DNA of 64,000 bases from Candidatus Paraburkholderia kirkii (GCA_001189345.1 LFKV01000010.1:228718-292717), one strand, 5' to 3'; numbered from the stretch's first letter, positions 19,850-29,790 are shown. Notes: generated by a model from the sequence alone, not told the origin. Made by a program: numbers and translations.

Positions 19850-20372
19850 ATACAGCGACTTCGGAGAAGCCGTGCGCGCCCGGATTCGCGATGCCGGCGA
19901 CGCCCGCCGCCGTGAGCACGGCGATCGACGTGCCGACGAGCACGATCAAGGGCGTGAGCAGGATCGCGATGGACACCATCTTCATCTCGAACGACTCGAT
20001 CTTCTTGCCGACGTACTCGGGCGTGCGTCCGATCATCAGGCCCGCGACGAACACCGCGAGCAGCGCGAACACCAGCATGCCGTAGAGACCCGAGCCGACG
20101 CCGCCGAAGATCACTTCGCCGAGCTGGATCAGCAGCATCGGCACGAGGCCGCTGAGCGGCGTCAGCGAATCGTGCATGTCGTCGACCGCGCCGCACGAGG
20201 CCGCCGTCGTCGCAACGGTGAAGATGCCCGACTGCGCAATGCCCAGGCGCGTTTCCTTGCCTTCCATGTTGCCGCCCGCCTGCCACGCGGATGCCTGCGT
20301 GTCGACATGCAGCGACGCGTAGAGGGGATTGCCCGCCTGCTCCGCCGAGATCTCGCCGACGCACGCGGCGCC
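19850..20372 (-). pseudogene. kdpA: KdpA fragment joined to kdpB by deletion
   Basis: About 170 residues from the middle to late part of the potassium-channel-like subunit: [40 protein letters not shown], the pore-type segment [14 protein letters not shown], and [16 protein letters not shown]. It starts abruptly at the IS66 end (20373), so the N-terminal two-thirds is gone. It ends at GAHGFSEV, after which the sequence jumps to the start of kdpB. Roughly the last 150 residues of KdpA and the beginning of kdpB were therefore deleted together. KdpF would lie in the missing part. Confidence 0.9.
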
Positions 20373-20428
20373 GTAAGCGCTCGATCAGTACCATCGAGGG
20401 TCGACATTGACCTTTGAAGGCGGCGCTG

Positions 20429-21199
20429 CTAGCGAATGGAATCGATGTGCGCGGAGGCGGGCAACACAGGAGCGACGTTCCAGGGTAACAGGTCGTCGAT
20501 GCGGTTTATCGGGTAATCGGCAACGCGCTCGATGACGTAGTGCAGATAGGCTTCGGGATCGATACCATTCAGGCGTGCTGAGCCGATCAGGCTGTACATC
20601 GCGGCTGCACGTTCGCCGCCTGTGTCTGCGCCGGCAAACAGATAATTCCGCCTTCCAATTGCGACGCCGCGTAGCGCCCGCTCGGCGATCAGATTGTCGA
20701 TCTCCGCCTGACCATCACCGCAGTAGTAGACAAGCGCAGGCCAGCGATTCAACGAGTACTGGATCGCCTTGGTGGTGTCCGATTTCGCGGAGAGTGTGAG
20801 AATCGTCGCTTCGAACCACCGCTTCATATCCTCAAGCAGCGGCACCGCCTGCGTCTGGCGAACTCGCAGCCGTTCCCCCGGAGGCTTGCCGTGAATGTGT
20901 TCCTCTATGCCATAGAGCGCGCCAAAGCGCTCGAGTGCTTCGTTGGTAATCGACGACGGTCGCACAGCGTGCAGATCGTGCAGCTTTCGACGTGCATGTG
21001 CCAGGCACGCAGCTTCCCGGATCTGACCACCGGCGTAGAGTTCCGCGTAGCCGGCAAACGCGTCAGCCTGCAGTACGCCCTTGAAGCTGGCAAGGTGTCG
21101 CTGCGGATGTTCGCCGCGACGATCCGGTGTATCAGCGAACCAGACTGCTGGAGCCTCAGTCGAACCACTGGGCCAATCATCGCGCACATATAGATCCAT
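20429..21199 (-). pseudogene. IS66 transposase TnpC, C-terminal half
   Basis: 256 residues readable from MDLYVRDDWPSGSTEAPAVW, a point in the middle of the usual 500-residue TnpC. Conserved blocks LQADAFAGYAELY, EAACLAHARRKLHDLH, GDGQAEIDNLIAERALR and YLFAGADTGGERAAAMYSLI mark the DDE-type IS66 catalytic domain. A scrap resembling a TnpC N-terminus (QLPDDPRAADSRKLLQ) lies just upstream in another register, so an internal deletion removed the zinc-finger and linker part. Not functional. Confidence 0.88.
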
Positions 21200-21250
21200 T
21201 GCAACAGTTTACGACTGTCTGCTGCACGCGGATCATCAGGTAACTGACGT

Positions 21251-21586
21251 TTACAAAGCGCTGCGCGGGCGTGCTGCCTCGATCGGTTCGCGCCAGTCAA
21301 ACCCTTCGAGAAGCAGCGCCAGTTGAGCCGTTGTCAGCGCCACAACACCAGTGTCAGCACGTGGCCATGCAAAACGTCCTTTCTCAAGGCGCTTTGCAAA
21401 CAGACATAGGCCGCCATCGCTCCAGTACAACGCCTTCATAAGGTCACCACGGCGCCCTCTGAAGATAAAAACCTGGCCACCGTACGGATCCTTCTCAAGC
21501 ACTGTCTGCACCTTCGCTGCAAGCGCATTAAAGCCGGATCACATGTCAGTGACGCCTGCGGCGATCCAGATCCGCGTATTTGCAGG
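21251..21586 (-). pseudogene. IS66 TnpB (Orf2) with nonsense codon
   Basis: The IS66 accessory protein reads PANTRIWIAAGVTDM, a TGA, SGFNALAAKVQTVLEKDPYG, then QVFIFRGRRGDLMKALYWSD and LCLFAKRLEKGRF to a stop at 21251. The TGA stands where the family usually has Arg (CGA to TGA transition). The first few codons are replaced by the end of a second IS66 copy at 21587. Confidence 0.85.
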
Positions 21587-21618
21587 GTAAGCGCTCGATC
21601 TGTACCATTGTCTCGTTC
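21587..21618 (+). mobile_element. 32 bp IS66-type end cut by IS630
   Basis: GTAAGCGCTCGATCTGTACC repeats, in direct orientation and with one difference in its first 20 bases, the end found at 20373. After 32 bp it is interrupted by IS630 copy 2 at a TA. The rest of this second IS66 copy is absent. Confidence 0.7.
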
Positions 21619-21620
21619 TA

Positions 21621-22734
21621 TTGCACTGCGTTATTGAATTAGCACCCTGTCTGTGTTCAGATACAGGTCATGGGTCAAAATGAACCTGACAGATATCGAA
21701 CGTGAGCAACTGTTGTCGGCGGCGCGCAGCCGAACGGTGCGTGCGGCGGACGTGCGACGCGCAAAGTTGATCCTGATGCTCGAGGACGGCGAATCGCGCG
21801 ACAGTATCATGCGCACACTGGGTTGCGATTCGCGCTTCATCGCACGCTGGTCGGGGCGCTTCCTCAGCGAGCGACTAGCCGGCATGTACGCCCGGCACCG
21901 CGGGCGGGCGCCTACGCAGCCACCGGCCAAACTGGAAGCGCGGGTGCTCAAGTGCACCCTCAAGCACAAACCCGCCGACGGTTCGACACACTGGAGTAGC
22001 TACAAGCTCGCAGCAGAACTCGGCGACGTATCGGTCTCGGCCGTGCAGCGCATCTGGCGCAAGCACGGCATCAAGCCGCAGCAGTTGGAGCGGCACATGG
22101 TCTCCAACGACCCGGACTTCGAGACCAAGGCAGCCGACGTGATCGGGCTGTACCTGAACCCGCCGGCGCACGCAGCGGTGTTCTGCGTGGACGAGAAGAC
22201 CGCGATCCAGGCACTCGATCGCAAGGACCGTATGCTGCCGCTGTCGCCCGGGCGCGCCGAGAGTCACGGCTTCGAGTACAAGCGCAACGGCACGCTCAGC
22301 CTGTTCGCGGCGTTCAATACTGCCACCGGCGAGGTGCTGGGCAAGACGGTGGCGCGCCACACCAGCGAGCAGTTCGTGGCCTTCCTGACCGACGTCGTCG
22401 CCAGCCAGCCCAAACGCCGGGAAATCCACGCGATCTGCGACAACGTCAGCAGCCATAAGACGCAGCGGGTTGCCGACTTCCTTGATGCGCAGCGCAACGT
22501 GCACCTGCACTTCACGCCGACCTACTCGTCGTGGCTCAACCAGGTGGAGAACTGGTTCTCGCGCATTCAGCGTGAAGTGATCGCTCGCGGCATCTTCACT
22601 TCGGTGAAGGATTGGGATCGCAAACTGATGCCGATACATCCGCGAACACAACAAGAACCCGAAACCGATCAAGTGGAAATATGACGATCCTTCGCGCCGG
22701 ATTCGACCAGTGCCAATTCAATGACGCAATGGAA
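21621..22734 (+). mobile_element. IS630-family insertion sequence, copy 2
   Basis: 1114 bp between TA dinucleotides at 21619-21620 and 22735-22736. The terminal repeats are TTGCACTGCGTTATTGAATT at the left and the complement of ATTCAATGACGCAATGGAA at the right. The left flank is an IS66 end, while the right flank leads at once into a transporter pseudogene, so the two flanks were not originally neighbours. It appears identical to copy 3 by eye. Confidence 0.95.
21653..22684 (+). CDS. IS630 transposase, copy 2
   Basis: 343 residues as read, with the probable start at the internal MNLTDIEREQ (21680). The DDE triad is intact (FCVDEKTA, CDNVSSHK, NQVENWFS). It carries the same extra base after DRKLM as copies 1 and 3, which changes the last residues and ends the protein at DQVEI. 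The catalytic domain is otherwise undisturbed, so transposition may still be possible. Confidence 0.93.
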   Translation: MFRYRSWVKMNLTDIEREQLLSAARSRTVRAADVRRAKLILMLEDGESRDSIMRTLGCDSRFIARWSGRFLSERLAGMYARHRGRAPTQPPAKLEARVLKCTLKHKPADGSTHWSSYKLAAELGDVSVSAVQRIWRKHGIKPQQLERHMVSNDPDFETKAADVIGLYLNPPAHAAVFCVDEKTAIQALDRKDRMLPLSPGRAESHGFEYKRNGTLSLFAAFNTATGEVLGKTVARHTSEQFVAFLTDVVASQPKRREIHAICDNVSSHKTQRVADFLDAQRNVHLHFTPTYSSWLNQVENWFSRIQREVIARGIFTSVKDWDRKLMPIHPRTQQEPETDQVEI

Positions 22735-22786
22735 TAGTGTACGCCCGTTCCCTCCGCTTTCGGCATGCCCGCGGACCGTTGCCGCC

Positions 22787-23778
22787 TCAGTGAGCGTGAC
22801 CGCGCTCGTGCAGCACGCACGTATGGCAGACCTCGCCGAACTCCACCTGCACGGTCGCATGATCCATCGAGTAATCGCGGCGCAGCGTCGTGACCACACC
22901 CTGCACGAACGCGTCGCCGGGATGGCCCTGCGGCATCACGAGGTGCACGGTGAGCGCGTTTTCGGTCGTCGAAAGCGCCCAGACGTGCAGGTCGTGCACG
23001 TCGCGCACGCCGGGAAGCTGCGCGAGATAGCGCTCGATGCGCGCCATGCCGACGGAAGGCGGCACGGCCGCCATGGCGAGGCGCATCGCGTCGCGCCCGA
23101 GGCCCCAGGTGCCGTAGACGATCACGGTCACGACGATGAGGCTCATCAGCGGATCGAGCCGGCTCCAGCCGGTGAACAGGATGGCGAGACCGCTCGCCGC
23201 GAAGGCGGCGGAAATCGCGGCGTCGGCGGCCATTTGCAGGAAGGCGCCGCGCACGTTGAGGTCTTCCTTGCTGCCACGCATGAAGAGCCACGCGGAGAAG
23301 CCGTTCACGACGAGGCCGAGCGTCGCGACGATGAACACGTCCAGCCCCGCGACCGGCGCCGGCTCGATGAGGCGCTGAATCGCCTCGAGCACGATCGCGC
23401 CGCACGCGAAGAGCAGCAGCGCGGCATTGGCGAGCGACGCCAGGATCGACGAGCTGCCGAGGCCGAAAAGGTATAGCGCGCGCTCGGCTGGCGTCGGCCG
23501 AGCCACACGGCGCCCCAGGCGAGCAGGAGGCCGAGGACGTCGGAGAGATTGTGGCCGGCGTCGGCGAGCAGTGCGGTGGAATGCGCGAGGAAGCCGTAGA
23601 CGGCCTGCACGATCACGATCAGCACGTTCAGGCCGACCGCGAGCGCGAAGGTCCGGCCCTGCCCCGCCTGCGGCGCGTGGTGATGATGGTGATGCCCGCC
23701 CGGTCCGTGGCCGTGGTGGTCATGCTCGTGCCCGTGCGCATGTTGATGTTCGTGTGCTTCGTGCTGGTGCGTGCTCAT
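22787..23778 (-). pseudogene. Cation diffusion facilitator (zinc/cobalt exporter type), one frameshift
   Basis: CDF-family exporter. MSTHQHEAHEHQHAHGHEHD and a further His-rich run form the metal-buffering N-terminus. The first helices and the signature HSTALLADAGHNLSD follow. Near 23490 the frame slips and continues as LGSSSILASLANAALLLFAC, then MAADAAISAAFAASGLAI with the second metal-site Asp pair and the cytoplasmic domain to 22787. One indel separates the two halves. The ArsR regulator ends 23 bp upstream, so this was a metal-responsive two-gene operon. Confidence 0.9.
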
Positions 23779-23801
23779 CGGCGTGCTCGTCGTTCGGTTT
23801 T

Positions 23802-24146
23802 TCAGTCGATGTCGGCAGGCTCGGACTGCGGCTCGGCAACGTGCTCCAGCAACTCGCCGAGCATCGCGCTGATGTGGCGGTCGACGGCCACGTAGAACAC
23901 CTGCTTGCCCTGGCGTGCGGCCCGCACGATGCGCGCCGCACGCAACAACCGCAGGTGATGGCTCACCAGCGACGGCGACAGCCCGAGCGATTCCGCGATC
24001 GCCCCGACCGCGCGCTCGTGCTCGACGCACGCCAGCACGATGCGCAAACGCGTGGGGTCGCCGAGCAGGCGAAACAGGTCGGCGAGCGGTACGACGCGGT
24101 CGTCGGCGGCGGCCGCGACGGCGGCGGAAGACGAAAGGACAGCCAT
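23802..24146 (-). CDS. ArsR/SmtB-type metal-responsive repressor
   Basis: 114 residues from the ATG at 24146 (MAVLSSSAAVAAAADDRVVP). The winged helix is clear: LFRLLGDPTRLRIVLACVEH, GAIAESLGLSPSLVSHHLRL and the wing VRAARQGKQVFYVAVD. The C-terminal helix (RHISAMLGELLEHVAEPQSE) holds Asp/His-type residues like those that bind Zn/Co in CzrA/SmtB proteins, so zinc or cobalt is the likely inducer. It precedes the broken CDF exporter, and an ATATG-N4-CATAT palindrome lies just upstream. The repressor is intact although its transporter is not. Confidence 0.93.
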   Translation of the reverse strand: MAVLSSSAAVAAAADDRVVPLADLFRLLGDPTRLRIVLACVEHERAVGAIAESLGLSPSLVSHHLRLLRAARIVRAARQGKQVFYVAVDRHISAMLGELLEHVAEPQSEPADID

Positions 24147-24164
24147 GGCTTTCAATAAATAATT

Positions 24165-24182
24165 GAATATGTGCTCATATGT
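24165..24182. promoter_or_regulatory. Probable ArsR-family operator
   Basis: ATATG-TGCT-CATAT lies about 20 bp upstream of the arsR-type start, within an AT-rich promoter region. ArsR/SmtB repressors typically bind such interrupted ATATG/CATAT-type palindromes and release on metal binding. It is also about 110 bp upstream of the divergent TPR protein start, so that gene could share control. Confidence 0.6.
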
Positions 24183-24288
24183 TAAGTGCCATCGCTGCAA
24201 CATGTCAACGGCGGTTTTGGAAGTCCGGGGCCTGCGGCGTGGGAAAATGCGAGGTTTGCAATCCGGGCCAAAAGTCTTTTTTCCCGTC

Positions 24289-26139
24289 ATGGACACCGTT
24301 TTCGCCCGCGGTTTCGCGGCCCATCGTGACGGCCGCCTGACCGACGCGGAGCGCGACTATCAGGCCGCGCTCGCCGCCGAACCCCATCACGTCGACGCGC
24401 TGCACTATCTTGGCGTGCTGCGCCATCAGCAGGGCCAGCACGCCGAAGCGGCCGAGCTCGTGCGCCGGGCCGTGGACCTGCGCCCGACCGACGCCGGCCT
24501 GCAGCTGAACCTCGGCAACGCGCTGAAAGCGCTCGGCCGCATCGACGACGCGATCGAGCGGTTCCGCAACGCGCTCACGCTCGCGCCCGGCTTTCCGCTC
24601 GCACAGTACAACCTGGGCAACGCCTACACGGCGGCGGGCCGTCACGAGGATGCCGCCGATGCCTTCGAGAAGGCGCTGCGCCTGCAGCCCAACGACCCGG
24701 CTGCCTGGAACAACTTCGGCAACGCGCTTTCCGCGCTGCGCCGCTTCAAGGATGCGGCGCACGCGTTCAAGCGGGCGCTCGCGCTGCGCCCGCGTCATGC
24801 CGGCGCGCACAACAACCTCGGCATGGCGCTGAACGCGCTCGGCGACACGCACGGCGCCATCGAGCACTTTCGCGCAGCGCTCGAAGCCGAACCGAACTAC
24901 GTCGCCGCGCATTTCAATCTCGGCAATCTGCTCGACGCGAACGGCAATCCGGAGGACGCGCTGCCCGCGCTGCGCAAGGCGGTCGACCTGCAGCCGCACT
25001 TCGCGCCGGGACATTTCGGGCTCGGCCACGCGCTCGCCAGGCTCGGTCGCCATGCGGAGGCCGCGCCGCACTTCGAGCGCGCGGTCGGCCTCGATCCGAA
25101 GTACGGCGTCGCATGGCTGTCCCTCGGCAACGCGCATCTCGCGCGCAGCGCGCACCAGGCGGCGCTGCGCGCGTTCGATCAGACCTTGCGCCTCGACCCG
25201 GGCATGCCCGCCGCGCATCTGAATCGCGCCCTCGCCTTGCTGACGACCGGCGACTATGCGCGCGGCCTGCCCGCCTACGAGTGGCGCTTGCAGACCTCCG
25301 GCAGCGAACCCGCGCCGCCCTTGCCGCGCTGGACGGGCGAACCGATGCCCGTCCGCACGCTCCTCGTGCGCGCGGAGCAGGGTTTCGGCGACACGTTGCA
25401 GTTCGTCCGCTTCGTGCCGTTCGCGGCGAAGCGCGTCGGCAAGCTGGTGCTCGAAGTGCAGCCCGCGCTCGTTCTGCTGCTGGCTCCCGCGGCACATGCC
25501 GCGCGCGTCGAGCTGAAAAGCAAGGCGGATGCCCCCGCGACGCACGCAGACGCCTTCTGTCCGCTGCTCAGCCTGCCGCTCGCGCTCGGCATCACGTCGC
25601 CCGATGCCCTTCCGGCGCGCGCGCCCTATCTCGTCGTGCCCGCCGATTACCGGCGCAAGTGGCGCGGCTCGCTCGGCGGCCAGCACAAGCGCAAGATCGG
25701 CATCGCGTGGTCGGGGCGGATGCAGCCGGGCGAAACGCGCTCCGCGCCCGTCGAGGCGCTCGCGCCGCTCTTCGCGCTGGAAGGCGTCGACTGGATCGTG
25801 CTTCAGCCGTTTCTCACCGCGCGCGAGCGCGACGTGCTGCGGGCGCACCCGAACGCAAAGTCGATTCACTGCCTGGAAGGACGCCTGGAGAATTTCGCGG
25901 ACACCGGTGCGATCGTCGACCGGCTGGACGCCGTGGTTTCCGTGGATACGTCGGTCGCTCACCTGGCGGGCGCGCTCGGCAAGCCGGTCTGGGTGATGCT
26001 GCCCTTCGCCGCCGGCTGGCGCTGGGGCGTCGATAGCGCCGAGAGCGCGTGGTATCCGGGCGCGCGGCTCGTGCGTCAGCGCGCGCCGGGCGAATGGCGG
26101 GAAGTGATCGAGCAGACGGCGGCAGCGCTGCGTGCCTGA
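24289..26139 (+). CDS. TPR-repeat protein with glycosyltransferase-like C-terminal domain
   Basis: 616 residues from ATG 24289 (MDTVFARGFAAHRDGRLTDA); an in-frame earlier start would run through the arsR operator. About nine TPR units fill residues 1-330 (for example LNLGNALKALGRIDDAIERF and YNLGNAYTAAGRHEDAADAF). The C-terminal 250 residues resemble the glycosyltransferase family 9-like domain of TPR proteins (RAEQGFGDTLQFVRF, KIGIAWSGRM, VVSVDTSVAHLAGALGKPVW). It may modify proteins or surface glycans; no substrate is indicated. The frame is intact, in contrast to the next gene. Confidence 0.9.
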   Translation: MDTVFARGFAAHRDGRLTDAERDYQAALAAEPHHVDALHYLGVLRHQQGQHAEAAELVRRAVDLRPTDAGLQLNLGNALKALGRIDDAIERFRNALTLAPGFPLAQYNLGNAYTAAGRHEDAADAFEKALRLQPNDPAAWNNFGNALSALRRFKDAAHAFKRALALRPRHAGAHNNLGMALNALGDTHGAIEHFRAALEAEPNYVAAHFNLGNLLDANGNPEDALPALRKAVDLQPHFAPGHFGLGHALARLGRHAEAAPHFERAVGLDPKYGVAWLSLGNAHLARSAHQAALRAFDQTLRLDPGMPAAHLNRALALLTTGDYARGLPAYEWRLQTSGSEPAPPLPRWTGEPMPVRTLLVRAEQGFGDTLQFVRFVPFAAKRVGKLVLEVQPALVLLLAPAAHAARVELKSKADAPATHADAFCPLLSLPLALGITSPDALPARAPYLVVPADYRRKWRGSLGGQHKRKIGIAWSGRMQPGETRSAPVEALAPLFALEGVDWIVLQPFLTARERDVLRAHPNAKSIHCLEGRLENFADTGAIVDRLDAVVSVDTSVAHLAGALGKPVWVMLPFAAGWRWGVDSAESAWYPGARLVRQRAPGEWREVIEQTAAALRA

Positions 26140-26226
26140 AGGTCAACTGGCAGGCGATCCCTCAATTCGGTGACAATACGCGGCTCCCATGCTTAGCCGC
26201 GCCCGCTGTCAGCGCAAACCGATTCA

Positions 26227-28160
26227 ATGGAATTCAGAAAAGATATAAACGGGCTGCGTGCCGTGGCCGTGACGGCCGTCGTACTTTTTCACTACGGCGT
26301 GGCTCAGACAGGCGGCGGTTTCGTCGGCGTCGACGTGTTCTTCATGATCTCCGGATTCCTGCTCACGTCGATCGCGCACCAGCGCTTGAAGGAACGGCGC
26401 TTCTCCGCGGCCGCCTTCCTGCTCAATCGCATGCGCTGCATCTTTCCGGCGCTCGTCGTGCTCGCGCTCGCGTGCGTCGTCTGGGGCGGCTTTCGCTATC
26501 TGCCGCCCGACACATGCGCCTCGTGCGCAACGCCACCTCCGCCCTGCTATTCCGCTCGAACTACGCGTTCGTCAGCGACGCGGGCGGCTACTTCGCCCCC
26601 GACGCACATCGCAATATCCTGCTGCATACGTGGTCGCTCGCCGTGCGCCGTGGAGTCGCAGTTCTATCTCGGCTTCGCGCTGCTGTGCCGCTTCTTCTGA
26701 CCAACGGCGGGACGCGTCGCCCGCGCATCAGGCTGGGTCCTGTTCGGGGCGCTGTTCGCCGCGTCGCTCACCTGATGCTTGACATGCACCTCGCACGATC
26801 AGCCGGCCGCCTTCTATCTGCCCTTCACGCGCGCGTGGGAATTGGCGGGCTCGGTCGTCGCGCTCCTCGCGCCATGCCGCCGCGCGGCGCTCGCGAACGC
26901 GGCTTCCCTGGCGGGTACGGCGCTCCTGCTTGCCGCGATCACTGGATTCGGTGCGGGAGATCCATACCCTGGCTGGCGCGCGCTCGTTCCGGTGATCGGG
27001 ACCGCATTCATCATCTACGCGCGGCAAGGCGCTGTGTCACGCGTGCTGTCGGCGCCGCCGCTGCAATTCGTCGGCGACGTCTCCTATTCGGTCTACCTGT
27101 AGCACTGGCCGATCCTGCTCGCGTTTCGCGAGCAGACGGACGAGCAGCCGACATCGGCGCAGACCGCGATGTTGATCATCGCGTCGATCGCGGCGGGCTG
27201 GCTCTCTTAATCAGTTGGTCGAGCAACCGACGCGGCGCCGGGTCCGCAACGCGGCGATGGTCGGGATCGTGGTTGCTAGCGTCGCGTCGGGCTTCGCTTT
27301 CTCCGCGGCCCTCAATCGCGCCGACGGCTGGGTCGGGTGCCTGCCGCCCTATCTCGCGTCAGCCGCGAATGCGATGACGAGCGAGAATCCGCGCCGCGAC
27401 GAATACATGCGGGACGTCGACGGCAAGCCTCGTGCGGGCCAAGATTTCTGTGCGCTCGGAAGCACCTCCCAGCCGGACGCACCCGTGATGATGCTGTGGG
27501 GAGATTCGTTCGCCGACATGATCCAACCCGTCGTGGATCGCACGGTGGACCAGTTCGGCGTGCCTGGCATCGTCGCGACGCAGGGCGGCTGTCCGCCGTG
27601 GCGCGGCAAAGTGTTTCCCGGCTCGGGCGCCGAAGTATTCGCAGGCTGCGAGCGCTATGCCAACTTCGTGTTCGATTACTTCGCGAAGACGCCTTCCATC
27701 CGGCTCGTGGTAATCGCCGGCGACTGGCAGCGCTACGAGTCGGTCCACGAGAGTCAGGTGCTCGCGGAGATCGCGCGGATTCTCGCCGTGCGTGGCGGGT
27801 GCCTCGTGCTCATGAGCGCGGTGCCGAATCCGCGCGCCGAACGTACCGCGCGTTTGGGCGCAACGACAAATCGAGGCGGGCCGCGCGCTGCCGGACCTAT
27901 CCGTCGCGCGCGCGGATCAGGCGGCTGTCTTCGAACACGGCGAGGAGATTGTGGCCGCGGCACAGCGGGCAGGAAACGTGATCATCATCGATCCGTTCCG
28001 TTCGATGTGCGATGCGAACACCTGCTCGATCGTGAAGAACGGCCGGTCGCTCTTTCGCGACACCGACCACCTGACGATGGACGGCGTGCAGACCATCGCG
28101 CCGGACCTGTCGGCGGCGGTCGCGTCGGCGTATCAGTCGATTGCACAGGAGCCGCGTTAA
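26227..28160 (+). pseudogene. OafA/YrhL-type membrane acyltransferase with SGNH domain, multiply broken
   Basis: The N-terminus MEFRKDINGLRAVAVTAVVL with FHYGV and GFVGVDVFFMISGFLL is a classic acyltransferase-3 opening. Frame breaks occur near 26515 and 26650 and before 26800. The block LPFTRAWELAGSVVALLAP runs to GDVSYSVYL, where a TAG replaces the Trp codon of the usual YLWHWP. From 27215 a periplasmic SGNH domain follows (MMLWGDSFADMIQPVVDR, CPPWRGK), another break near 27870, and the end HLTMDGVQTIAPDL. Such enzymes O-acetylate lipopolysaccharide or exopolysaccharide. The gene is clearly dead. Confidence 0.88.
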
Positions 28161-28482
28161 GGGAGGACACCGGATTCTTGCCTTGAGTCGCCGACGCACG
28201 CCCAGCGCTCGCACACGGTCAAAAGATCGGGCTGCACCGCCCAGTGTCCCGCAACAGCCAGGTTAGCGCTGCCGAAGCGCATCAGGCAACTGCCGCGCGC
28301 GGTGGCTTTCGGCGTTGGGTAAGCGGTAATGGGCGCGCATGGCCACGGTATCGCCACGGCGAGACTAGCCAGTGTATTCGACCTGGCTCCCATCAATTTG
28401 CGATAACGCCCCCGAAAAGATCGGACGCTCGTCCGACTTTCGAGGGTCCGTTCAGAAACGAGAGTTTGTCTTCCGCGCTTGT
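28161..28482. other. Intergenic stretch between two converging pseudogenes
   Basis: About 320 bp without a recognisable gene. One short hairpin is visible near 28421-28436 (TCGGACG/CGTCCGA), of the kind found at transcript ends. Otherwise nothing is seen. Confidence 0.5.
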
Positions 28483-29790
28483 TCAGGCCGTCTTGTACTG
28501 ATTGCGCGCTTCCGGCGAGCGATACAGCACGAGCGTCGCGATCAGGCCGCAGATCGCGGCAAGGCCCATCCACAGCCCAGGCGCCGCCTTGTTGCCGGTG
28601 ACGTTGGATCAGATACGTGGAGATCGCCGGCGTAAAGCCGCCGATCGTCGTCGCGAGGCTGTATGCCATTGAAAATCCGGTGGTGCGCACATCGACGGGC
28701 ATCACTTCCGGTCAGCGCCACCACCATCGCGCCGTTGTAGCTGCCGTACAGGAACGAGAGCCACAGTTCGACCATCAGCAGCCGCGCGAACGACGGATCC
28801 GCGACCAGCCATTGCACGGCTGGATACGACGTGAGGATCGTGAGGATAGTGAACACCAGCAGCACCGGACGGCGGCCGATACGGTCCGACACCGCGCCCA
28901 TCATCACCGACAGCCAGACGAGATTCGATATGCCGACGCACACGGTAACGACGAGCGCATCGATCGCGGAAAGCTTCAGCACTTCCTTGCCGAAGGTCGG
29001 CGTATACGCGGTGATCATGTAGAACGACACGGTCGTCATGATCACCATGCCCATGCCCGCGATCACCACGCCCCAGTTCTGCGCGATCGAGCGCGCGATC
29101 TCCCCCATGCTCGGACAATGCTTCTTCGCGAGGAACTCGTCGGTCTCGCGCAGCGAACGGCGGATGATGAAAAGGAACGGCACGATCAGGCAGCCGATCA
29201 GGAACAGCACGCGCCAGCCCCACGCCGTCATCTGGTCGGGCGGCAGGAGGCGGTTCATGAAGACGCCGATCAGCGCCGCGAACACCACGGCCACTTGCTG
29301 GCTGCCGGACTGCCAGGAACAATAGAAGCCCTTGTTGCCCCCTGGTGGCGATCTCGGACAGGTACACTGAGACGCCGCCCAGTTCCACGCCCGCCGAGAA
29401 CCCCTGCAGCAGGCGCCCGCCCAGCACGATGACCGGTGCGAGCGCGCCGATGGTCGCATAGCCAGGCACGAGCGCGACGCACACAGTGCCGATCGCCATC
29501 AGCGTGAGCGTGAGCGTGAGAATCAGGCCCTTGCGCCGCCCGTGATGATCGATGTACGCGCCGAGCACGATCGCGCCGACCGGCCGCATCAGGAAGCCCG
29601 CGCCGAACACGGACAGCGCGAGCATCAGCGAGGCGAACTCGTTGCCGCTCGGGAAAGAGGTCTTGGCTATCGCCGAAGCGTAATAGCCGTAGACCATGAA
29701 GTCGTACATTTCAAGGAAGTTTCCGCTGACGACGCGAAATACCGTCTTCAACTTGGATTTGTTGGCGGGGGCTACGTGGGTCGTGGACAT
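28483..29790 (-). pseudogene. MFS citrate/tricarballylate-type proton symporter, three frameshifts
   Basis: Starts [20 protein letters not shown] with [20 protein letters not shown], typical of the metabolite:H+ symporter family. [20 protein letters not shown] contains a three-fold GCGTGA slip (29502-29519) that adds residues in frame. Frame breaks lie near 29340 (then [20 protein letters not shown]), near 28705 (then [20 protein letters not shown]) and near 28600. The last readable block, [14 protein letters not shown], ends at 28483. All twelve-helix segments seem present but lie in four frames. It would have imported a tricarboxylate. Confidence 0.88.

Larger units (their letters stand above)
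20373..21586 (-). mobile_element. IS66-family remnant
   Basis: Starts with the IS66-type end GTAAGCGCTCGATCAGTACC at 20373, next to the truncated kdpA, and carries parts of tnpC and tnpB on the minus strand. tnpC has lost its N-terminal half and tnpB has a nonsense codon. No tnpA is present, and the proper right end (a sequence ending CGCTTAC) is missing. At 21587 a second end in the same direct orientation begins, so two copies were probably nested or recombined. Confidence 0.85.

Noticed and set aside
21653..22684. Programmed frameshifting in the IS630 transposase
   Set aside because: There is no slippery heptamer at the shift point; the extra base lies in ATGCCGATA. Kept only as a remote alternative in the findings.
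24205..25962. Antisense open frame (about 585 codons) opposite the TPR protein
   Set aside because: Same codon-bias effect, mirrored from TPR repeats; the composition is not protein-like.
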